The translations under genes and the position numbers were made by a program. Of a DNA stretch of 7,024 bases, positions 1 through 5,739 are shown in pieces; the stretch's first letter is position 1, and each line of letters begins with the position of its first letter. The stretch comes from an uncultured Clostridia bacterium (GTDB taxonomy: Bacteria; Bacillota; Clostridia; UBA1381), in contig CAJUFV010000178.1 in assembly GCA_910585795.1 (NCBI GenBank), forward strand, positions 1 through 7,024, written 5' to 3'. The notes under the pieces are model-generated. The model was given only the letters and a program-made list of their open reading frames with translations. It ran no database searches and was not told the origin of the DNA.

Positions 1-3000
1 AATTTTTTTATCTATTCTGTCCTTCAGTTCTGAAATATGCGATATAATTCCAACCATCCTATCACTGTCAGATAGTGATGATAATATCTCTACAGCCTGT
101 TCAAGCGATTCACTGTCAAGCACTCCAAATCCCTCGTCAACAAACATAGACTCAAGTCTCACACCGCCCGAATTACGCTGTATAACTTCAGACAAGCCAA
201 GCGCCATACACAAGGATGCTTTAAATGATTCACCGCCGGAAAGAGTTTTTACATCACGGTTTTTTCCCGTATAATTGTCAAAAACATCTATTTCCAAGCC
301 GCCCTTTGATTTTATATTGTCACTTACATCACGTCTTACAAGCTCAAACCTGCCGTTTGTCATATAACCGAAACGCTTATTTGCTTCATTTAATATAGAA
401 CGAAAATAGGCAGATTGAATATATTGCTCAAATGCTATTTTCTGTTTTCCGCTAAGCTCTCCCGATGCTGTCTGTGACAGATTTAAAAGCATTTCATACT
501 CTGCTGAAACATGCTTCATTTCTTTCCGCAGTCCGCTAACTCGTTCCATAATATTTTTATTTATACTCAATCTTGCACGTATACCGTTTCTTATTTCTGA
601 TACTTCTTCTATTTTTATATCAATTTCCTCTTTGTTCTTTACCAATTCTTCAACATTTATTTTTTCATTCGTTTCTATTGTATCTTCCAGTACCTTTATT
701 CGTTCACGGCAAGCACTGCATTTGTTAATATATTCATCAATAATCTGTTTGATTTCCTCTTCTTTATCACGCGTTAACACATTTTTTTCCAGCTCCGTCT
801 CATCTGAAATCATAAATCTTTCCATGAGAATCTTCATTTCAGACTCTTCATTATAAAGTGTATTTTTTTCCTCTTCCGCAACAGGCTCATTACTGTTTAT
901 AACAGCTCTTGCTTCGTCTATAAGCTGTATACACGCCTTATACGCTTCTTCTGTTTTTTCAAATTCCTGTATATATTTTTCATACTGTTCTGTTTTTCTG
1001 CTTAATTCCGTTTCAGCCTCTTTACGGTTATTATATGTAGTAATATCCCTAAGGCTCTTAATTTTACTCTCCTCAATATCCAGCTCCATTATAAGACTAT
1101 TAACAGATTTTTCAAGCTGATACCGACTTTGTGTTAATTCAGAAGCATGCTTATCCAAATCTGTAAGTACAGACTCATATTCTTTTTTCTCAAATAAATT
1201 TTTCTCCGCTTTCTCAACCGCTTTAACTGCCTCTGAATATTTATCTTTCAGCCTTATCACAATTTTATCAAGAATTGCTTTAATATTCCCTTGTTCATCA
1301 TTAAATTCAGTAATCAATTTTCTAATATCATTTTCTATTTTATCACATTCATTTTTTTCCTGTCCAGCTTGCTCCGCATATTCTCCGCATTGCTTTCTGA
1401 TATTCTCTACATTTTCCTTTAATATAATCAACTGCGCCTCACTGGGGGCATTATTATTTTTCTCCGCCTTATGTGGATGTGACAGAGAACCGCAGACCGG
1501 ACAAGGTTTCCCAGCCTCCAAAGCCTCGGCAATCATCCCTGCCTGTTCACGAAGAAACAAATTGTACTGCCGATTATATTCTTCTGACATATCCGTCAAT
1601 TCCGCCTCACACTTAATATATTTTTCCTTTAATATTTCATATGTTTGACCATGATGTTCAAAGCCTTTGTAATCCATATAAGCTCTGTCTAATCTCTTCA
1701 TATAATCGGTAAATTTCTCCTGATTATGCTTTGCTATTTCGTAATCTGATTCTGCTGTTTTCAAATTTCTGAGAGCCTCTTTTGTTTCTTCACTTTTCTT
1801 AATAACCTTATCATATTCCGCTTTTACTTTTTTCAGACGTTCCTCATCAGCAGGAAGTGCCTTTTCTGCTTCCGCTTTCTTTTTCTCATGGACTTCCAGT
1901 TTCTCATACCACTTAAACTCATTTTTTAACTGCTCAAGCTGCGCGTATAATTTATCTCTTTTATCAGTATCATTCTTTTGACTCAAATAGTTTTTTTCAA
2001 GACGGTCACTATCATCAAGAGCATCCCTAAGAATTTTTTTCTTATCCTCAATAACAGACTGCAATCTTGATATACTTTTACGCCGCTCATTTATTCTCTG
2101 ATATAGCGGAAGAAGTTCACTGTTAATCATTGAGGCCATTTGGATTTGTTTTTTATATTCTTCTATGTCATTATTCTTTTTCTCAAGTGATGACAGTATT
2201 TCCTTTTCCTTATTTAAAGAACATATAAGTTCATTATTTTTTTTCGCAGTATTTATTGACACAGTCAGCAAGCCGCTTTTTTTTCTAAGCGTCTTTTCTT
2301 CCTCTCTGATTTGTGTTTCCTTATCCTTGTCCTCCTTAATTACACACAAAATAAACTCCAGAAATTCCTCAGATTGCAAAGCATTATATTCCTTTTTGTC
2401 ATCACATATAATTTCATTTACAGAGGTTTCTATTGCATTTTTTATATGCTCATATTTTTTTCTCGCCTCATTACACCCCGCCTTTAATCTTTCCTGAAAG
2501 GAGCGGTAAAAATCCGTATTAAAAATATCACGGAATATTCTTCCCCTTTCCTCAGTCCCTGCAAGCAACAGTTTTAGGAAGTCTCCCTGCGCAATCATTG
2601 ATATCTGTGTGAATTGTCCGCAATCAATCCCCAGAATATCTTTAACCGCAGCATTTACCTCTTTAACGCCTGTCCTAATACTTCCATTGGGGTATGTCAA
2701 TTCCGCTCTAGCTGTTTCTTCTGTTTTTAATCCTTCACGTCTATATCTGGGATTTCTGTAAATCTTATATATTTCTCCGTCATATAAAAATTCCAGTTCA
2801 ATAAAAGTTTTAATCTCTTTACCGGCAAAATCACTTCGCAGCATACTATTTTCCCTGCGCGCTGTAGACGCTTCGCCATACAACGCAAAAGTAATGGCAT
2901 CAAATATTGTAGTTTTTCCTGCTCCTGTATCACCGGTTATAATATACAGACCATTCAGATATTTTTCAAAATCAATCACTGTCAAATTCGCATAAGGACC

Positions 3001-3033
3001 GAAAGCGCTCATTGTTAATTTTAACGGCTTCAT
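1..3033 (-). CDS. sbcC: SbcC, Rad50-like exonuclease subunit (3' end beyond left edge)
   Basis: This is the large SMC-like ATPase subunit of the SbcCD nuclease, which opens hairpins and processes DNA ends in the cytoplasm. Codon-by-codon reading from ATG 3033-3031 to base 1 gives 1011 codons with no stop and no frameshift. In order I see an N-terminus MKPLKLTMSAFGPY, Walker A GDTGAGKT (residues 34-41, Lys40), and a Q-loop AQGDF (Gln149). A long charged coiled coil (about 180-500) leads to the zinc hook CPVC (Cys511 and Cys514, followed by GSLSHP). A returning coiled coil runs to about 870. The ABC signature LSGGES (931-936), Walker B ending FVDEGFG (Asp966, Glu967), a D-loop (LDSES), and an H-loop SHISEL (His999) follow. 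All catalytic motifs are intact. The visible end resembles the last residues of the family (usually about 1020-1150 aa), so few codons should be missing. The start is fixed by GGAGG at 3041-3045, 7 nt upstream, inside the end of sbcD. The 4-bp ATGA overlap with sbcD implies translational coupling. Confidence 0.97.
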   Translation of the reverse strand, partial: MKPLKLTMSAFGPYANLTVIDFEKYLNGLYIITGDTGAGKTTIFDAITFALYGEASTARRENSMLRSDFAGKEIKTFIELEFLYDGEIYKIYRNPRYRREGLKTEETARAELTYPNGSIRTGVKEVNAAVKDILGIDCGQFTQISMIAQGDFLKLLLAGTEERGRIFRDIFNTDFYRSFQERLKAGCNEARKKYEHIKNAIETSVNEIICDDKKEYNALQSEEFLEFILCVIKEDKDKETQIREEEKTLRKKSGLLTVSINTAKKNNELICSLNKEKEILSSLEKKNNDIEEYKKQIQMASMINSELLPLYQRINERRKSISRLQSVIEDKKKILRDALDDSDRLEKNYLSQKNDTDKRDKLYAQLEQLKNEFKWYEKLEVHEKKKAEAEKALPADEERLKKVKAEYDKVIKKSEETKEALRNLKTAESDYEIAKHNQEKFTDYMKRLDRAYMDYKGFEHHGQTYEILKEKYIKCEAELTDMSEEYNRQYNLFLREQAGMIAEALEAGKPCPVCGSLSHPHKAEKNNNAPSEAQLIILKENVENIRKQCGEYAEQAGQEKNECDKIENDIRKLITEFNDEQGNIKAILDKIVIRLKDKYSEAVKAVEKAEKNLFEKKEYESVLTDLDKHASELTQSRYQLEKSVNSLIMELDIEESKIKSLRDITTYNNRKEAETELSRKTEQYEKYIQEFEKTEEAYKACIQLIDEARAVINSNEPVAEEEKNTLYNEESEMKILMERFMISDETELEKNVLTRDKEEEIKQIIDEYINKCSACRERIKVLEDTIETNEKINVEELVKNKEEIDIKIEEVSEIRNGIRARLSINKNIMERVSGLRKEMKHVSAEYEMLLNLSQTASGELSGKQKIAFEQYIQSAYFRSILNEANKRFGYMTNGRFELVRRDVSDNIKSKGGLEIDVFDNYTGKNRDVKTLSGGESFKASLCMALGLSEVIQRNSGGVRLESMFVDEGFGVLDSESLEQAVEILSSLSDSDRMVGIISHISELKDRIDKKI

Positions 3034-4133
3034 TCTGTTTCCTCCATAAATCCTCTTACCACTCTGCTTTGTTCTCCTGTAAGCGCCGTACCGTTCTGTA
3101 GCTCATAAAATTCTGCAAACAATTCTTCCGGAATTTTCTCGTCCATAGCTTCTGTCTCATAAATACCGTAAGACATAGTCTGACGATTTAAAAATTCAAG
3201 CTGCATTACGTTTGGATAAATATTTCTCACTTTATCCATAGCGTCAACTATACCATCTATATTAGTCAAAGTCATATGAATATAATCACTGCGGTCAGCA
3301 CTGTCCGCAATCTCCTTTGAAAGCAAAACATCCATATCTCCTTTAATCACACGCATATCATGCAGCGGCTTGAGCGGAATAGTTTTTACAGAAAAATCCA
3401 AACTGTCCACCACAGTCACAGATTTTTCAAACGGAGCCTCCGAAAACGAATATTTCAGCGGCGAACCGCAATATCTGACATTCTTCCTTAATGACTGCGG
3501 ACGGTGAATATGCCCCATTGCTATATAATCAAATCCGTCAAACAAAGAAATATCTATATTATCAACTCCGCCTAACGAGACAGTCTCCGAATCACTTCTT
3601 AAGGTTTCTTTTCCTCTGCATGTTACAAACTGATGCGAAAGCATTACATTTTTGCCATGCATATCAATACCGCTTTCTCTAATTACTGTCCGCACCGCGT
3701 CCTCATATCCGTTCACATCAGGATAATATCTTCTAACATGCACAGGCTTAATAAACGGGAGAAGATGAAATTTAACCCCACCCTCACTGACTGTATGTAT
3801 AGTTCCGTCAAAAACAGAATATATATGTACTCCCTTACTTTTCATTATATTTCCCGCAAATCCAAGTCTTTCAGGGGAATCATGGTTTCCGCTTATTATC
3901 ATTACAGGTATATTCATACTTGTTATTTCTGTCAAAAAACTATCTAACACACCTATCGCTTCAATAGGCGGTATTGATTTATCATAAATATCTCCTGACA
4001 TCAAAACAGCGCCTATATCTTCGCTTTTTATTATTGATAATATCTGGTCAAATATATAAATCTGGTCAGAAATCATTGAGAATTCATGGACCTTCTTTCC
4101 TATATGCAGGTCTGATAAATGTACAAATTTCAT
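3030..4133 (-). CDS. sbcD: SbcD, Mre11-like nuclease subunit
   Basis: This is the metal-dependent phosphoesterase subunit of SbcCD. It supplies the nuclease active site while SbcC supplies ATP-driven DNA clamping. The protein has 367 aa, slightly short of E. coli SbcD (about 400). The N-terminal calcineurin-like phosphoesterase domain (about 1-230) has every expected metal motif: SDLHIGK (Asp8, His10), SGDIYDK (Asp48), SGNHDS (Asn83, His84), LSHQF (His167) and GHIHRP (His208, His210). The remainder, about 255-355, fits the SbcD C-terminal capping domain, which binds the base of the SbcC coiled coil. ATG at 4133-4131 is preceded by GGAG at 4142-4145 with 8 nt spacing. It is the first gene of the sbcDC operon and is transcribed from a promoter at 4169-4197. 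Its TGA overlaps the sbcC ATG. Confidence 0.97.
   Translation of the reverse strand: MKFVHLSDLHIGKKVHEFSMISDQIYIFDQILSIIKSEDIGAVLMSGDIYDKSIPPIEAIGVLDSFLTEITSMNIPVMIISGNHDSPERLGFAGNIMKSKGVHIYSVFDGTIHTVSEGGVKFHLLPFIKPVHVRRYYPDVNGYEDAVRTVIRESGIDMHGKNVMLSHQFVTCRGKETLRSDSETVSLGGVDNIDISLFDGFDYIAMGHIHRPQSLRKNVRYCGSPLKYSFSEAPFEKSVTVVDSLDFSVKTIPLKPLHDMRVIKGDMDVLLSKEIADSADRSDYIHMTLTNIDGIVDAMDKVRNIYPNVMQLEFLNRQTMSYGIYETEAMDEKIPEELFAEFYELQNGTALTGEQSRVVRGFMEETE
3041..3045 (-). promoter_or_regulatory. Ribosome binding site of sbcC, inside the sbcD 3' end
   Basis: GGAGG on the minus strand lies 7 nt before the sbcC ATG and within the last codons of sbcD (Met-Glu-Glu-Thr-Glu). A strong site placed inside the upstream gene, together with the ATGA overlap, fits coupled, near-stoichiometric production of the two subunits. 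It also decides the sbcC start codon. Confidence 0.85.
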
Positions 4134-4168
4134 TGCTACAGCTCCATTTTTAGTTTTTACTTACATTA

Positions 4169-4197
4169 ATTTTACCTTTTAATGAATCAAAAGTCAA
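4169..4197 (-). promoter_or_regulatory. Sigma-A-type promoter for sbcDC
   Basis: Read on the minus strand, -35 is TTGACT (bases 4197-4192, 5/6 match) and -10 is TAAAAT (4174-4169, 5/6 match) with a 17-bp spacer. Transcription would start near 4162, giving a leader of about 28 nt before the sbcD ATG at 4133, enough to include its GGAG site. No operator is evident within it. It is predicted from sequence only. Confidence 0.65.
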
Positions 4198-4225
4198 TAT
4201 ATCTAGCAAAAAACAGAAATAATAT

Positions 4226-4254
4226 TTGACACTTTAAAAAAAATGGTGTATACT
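4226..4254 (+). promoter_or_regulatory. Strong sigma-A promoter for the SCP2-domain gene
   Basis: A perfect -35 TTGACA (4226-4231) is followed by a 17-bp A-rich spacer and -10 TATACT (4249-4254, 5/6). The predicted start is near 4261, leaving a leader of about 70 nt. This is the best promoter-like sequence in the window and suggests high constitutive expression. At the predicted start lies a small inverted repeat, TTGTT-GA-AACAA (4263-4274), which could be an operator half-site pair or chance. Confidence 0.85.
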
Positions 4255-4312
4255 ATTTACAGTTGTTGAAACAATAACCATTGAAGGACAGAAATTACAT
4301 CCTGTCATTACG

Positions 4313-4320
4313 AAAGGGGA
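4313..4320 (+). promoter_or_regulatory. Ribosome binding site of the SCP2-domain gene
   Basis: AAAGGGGA sits 10 nt before ATG 4331, separated by an A/T-only spacer. It matches the anti-Shine-Dalgarno core with one substitution (AAAGGGG versus AAAGGAGG) and fixes the start. The leader upstream can form only a weak 5-bp hairpin, GACAG 4287-4291 with CTGTC 4302-4306, which does not cover the site. Confidence 0.7.
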
Positions 4321-4330
4321 ATTTTTTAAA

Positions 4331-4861
4331 ATGACATTTGAACAGGCATTTTTAAAAGTTAAAGAAAAGTTTGTTAATGCTGACGCAAGCAGTATTGCTG
4401 ATTTCGCAGTACAGGTAACCTTAACAGATTCAGATTGCGGCGGTACGTTCTATGCGGAAGTCAAGGACGGTAAGCTTGCTGTTGAGCCTTACAACTATTA
4501 TGACAACAACGCTTCACTTAATATTACAAAATCAGCGCTTCTTGCATACCTTGCCGGAAGAATGACTCTTGACAAAGCAATTACCGGCGGAGAAGCATAC
4601 GTTGATGGAGATACTTCAAAAATAGCAGACTGGAAAGCTACTATAAAGAAAAAAACTTCCGTTGCAAAAACACCGGCTAAAAAAACAACTGCCGCTAAAA
4701 AGACACCAGCTAAAAAAGCTACCGCTAAAAAAACACCGGCTAAAAAAACAACTGCCGCTAAAAAGAATGATACCGGAGTAAAAGAAACAATTGCTTCTTC
4801 TAAAACAGAAACAAAGAAACCCACAGCAAAAAAAGCTGCTAAATCAACACAAAAAAAATAA
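4331..4861 (+). CDS. SCP2-fold protein with histone H1-like lysine-rich tail
   Basis: The protein has 176 aa in two parts. Residues 1 to about 105 resemble the SCP2 sterol-carrier/lipid-binding domain (PF02036 type). They have the family's strand pattern, a cysteine followed by GG and then FYAEVKDGKL, and an ITKSALLAYLAGRMTLDKAITGG-like helix and turn (about 66-87). An acidic VDGD and a terminal Trp101 follow. Such domains bind hydrophobic ligands such as fatty acyl chains; the ligand here is unknown. Residues 106-176 form a disordered-looking tail with 25 lysines in 71 residues, no arginine and only three acidic residues. It is built from KTPAKK(T/A)TAAK units at 113-123, 124-133 and 134-144. 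Similar tails occur in histone H1, chlamydial Hc1 and mycobacterial HupB, where they bind DNA. There is no signal peptide or membrane segment, so the protein is probably cytoplasmic. It is monocistronic, with its own strong promoter and terminator. The SCP2 call is fairly sure; the tail's nucleic-acid or polyanion binding is inferred. Confidence 0.85.
   Translation: MTFEQAFLKVKEKFVNADASSIADFAVQVTLTDSDCGGTFYAEVKDGKLAVEPYNYYDNNASLNITKSALLAYLAGRMTLDKAITGGEAYVDGDTSKIADWKATIKKKTSVAKTPAKKTTAAKKTPAKKATAKKTPAKKTTAAKKNDTGVKETIASSKTETKKPTAKKAAKSTQKK
4666..4766 (+). repeat. 38-bp perfect direct repeat, 63-bp period, inside the lysine-rich tail
   Basis: Bases 4666-4703 and 4729-4766 are identical over 38 bp. 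The 63-bp offset equals 21 codons, so reading frame is kept. The copies encode the first and third KTPAKKTTAAK units; the unit between them (KTPAKKATAK) is related but diverged. This points to expansion by slippage or unequal recombination, and tail length may vary between strains. Confidence 0.9.
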
Positions 4862-4887
4862 TTAAATAAAAGACATACAAACAATAA

Positions 4888-4935
4888 AAATAATTAAATG
4901 CCCAGCTCTTTTCAGTGCTGGGCATTTAATTATTT
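4888..4935. terminator. Bidirectional intrinsic terminator between convergent genes
   Basis: The arms 4888-4906 and 4917-4935 pair over 19 bp without mismatch, with core ATGCCCAGC/GCTGGGCAT and a 10-nt loop (4907-4916). On the plus strand the arm is followed by a T-rich tract (4933-4951) that would end the SCP2-gene transcript. On the minus strand the arm is followed by the complement of an A-rich stretch (4881-4890), which would end the CLC-permease operon. The right arm contains the stop codon of the minus-strand gene (TAA at 4932-4930). Confidence 0.92.
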
Positions 4936-5718
4936 CTTTTTTAACTTTTCTTTTAATTTATCAAGATGCTCATTATATCTGTGCGACCTCATACGCGGAA
5001 ACGCTTTAAGAATACGATGCTGAAACATATGCTGCTCTTTTACAATATCTGAATATCTATCCTTTAGTTCTTTTACACTACCACGGCCACGTATTTCCTC
5101 ACCCTTGCTTGCAACTGCCACAGCTCCGTCATACACATGTTCTCCAATTTCATCTGAAACAGCATGAATCTTTTCCGCAATTTCATTCATTATACGCATA
5201 CGTACAGATAACTTATTAATAGTCATAACAGTAATTACTCCGTCTGTAATAAATACGGCAGATAAAAATATAATAAGTATAATTCCCAGAAAACGCGGCA
5301 CCAGATGTACTAAGTCCAGCATCACCGGATGAATCCCCTTCATCAAAGCAATACACACAAGTCCCCAGTAAACTGAAAACTTAAGACATATATACCCTCC
5401 TATATTGAAGGGTTTATCAGAATAATCCCACCAGCGGGCATGAAAAATTTTATCAAGACCAAAGCCTGTCACAAGTTCAAGAAAAGATGTGAGTACCGCC
5501 GACCCTACAAACAATATAGGTATATTATTGCTTATAGGCGTAAGGCACAATATTACCGTCACTGCTCCGACACCGTAAATAGGACAAATAGGACCGTTTA
5601 AAAAACCTCTGTTTATAAAGTGTCCCTCTTCCAAACCGCAGTACGCTACTTCTATACACCAACCAAGAAATCCATAGATAAAAAATAAAAATATAATTTC
5701 ATAAAACGAATATTCCAT
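4930..5718 (-). CDS. Putative ABC-transporter type IV membrane protein (PF06541-like)
   Basis: A 262-aa integral membrane protein of unproven function. It has about five hydrophobic segments: roughly 6-24, 43-63, 67-87, 108-127 and 141-167. Family-like conserved patches are GFLGWCIE (17-24), a NRGFLNGPICPIYG stretch (36-49) and a WWDYSDKPFN stretch (96-105). These match the 'putative ABC-transporter type IV/CmpB' family, common in Firmicutes; the ABC link is only a family name, and no ATPase gene is adjacent. The last 95 residues are a charged, probably cytoplasmic, helical tail ending in a lysine cluster (LKEKLKKK). The ATG at 5718-5716 follows GGAGG (5737-5733) at a long 14-nt spacing, with no alternative start codon between. 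It is second in an operon, 20 bp after the CLC gene, whose stop overlaps its ribosome binding site. Membrane location is sure; transport role and substrate are not. Confidence 0.8.
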   Translation of the reverse strand: MEYSFYEIIFLFFIYGFLGWCIEVAYCGLEEGHFINRGFLNGPICPIYGVGAVTVILCLTPISNNIPILFVGSAVLTSFLELVTGFGLDKIFHARWWDYSDKPFNIGGYICLKFSVYWGLVCIALMKGIHPVMLDLVHLVPRFLGIILIIFLSAVFITDGVITVMTINKLSVRMRIMNEIAEKIHAVSDEIGEHVYDGAVAVASKGEEIRGRGSVKELKDRYSDIVKEQHMFQHRILKAFPRMRSHRYNEHLDKLKEKLKKK

Positions 5719-5732
5719 AATTATAACTATAA

Positions 5733-5739
5733 CCTCCCC
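5733..5739 (-). promoter_or_regulatory. Ribosome binding site overlapping the CLC stop codon
   Basis: The minus strand reads GGGGAGG, a strong Shine-Dalgarno match, and its first base is the last base of the CLC gene's TAG stop. The 14 nt from GGAGG to the next ATG is longer than usual. The overlap suggests that ribosomes ending the CLC gene affect initiation of the downstream gene. Confidence 0.6.

Noticed and set aside
632..856. Plus-strand Ser/Phe-rich open frame
   Set aside because: It lies antisense to the sbcC coiled coil. The Ser/Phe-rich composition is the mirror of Glu/Lys codons, and there is no ribosome binding site.
2165..2497. Plus-strand 110-aa open frame
   Set aside because: It is antisense to sbcC coiled-coil codons, has shadow composition rich in Ser/Phe, and resembles no family I know.
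2727..2933. Minus-strand 68-aa open frame
   Set aside because: It is out of frame with sbcC and overlaps its Walker A region, where the sbcC frame has clear motifs.
1..3033. Possible frameshift or pseudogene in sbcC
   Set aside because: I read every codon in the frame from 3033 to 1 and found no stop. Walker A, Q-loop, zinc hook, signature, Walker B and H-loop are all in the same frame.
4261..4310. Riboswitch or structured leader in front of the SCP2-domain gene
   Set aside because: Only 4-5 bp stems form (4263-4274, 4287-4306), they are mutually weak, and none sequesters the ribosome binding site. No known riboswitch core is recognisable.
4666..4766. CRISPR-like direct repeats
   Set aside because: There are only two copies inside a coding repeat with a codon-multiple period, and no spacer diversity.
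4498..4884. Minus-strand 128-aa hydrophobic open frame that looks like a membrane protein
   Set aside because: The Val/Phe/Ala repeats are the complement of the KTPAKK repeats on the plus strand. The plus frame has a promoter, a ribosome binding site and a recognisable domain.
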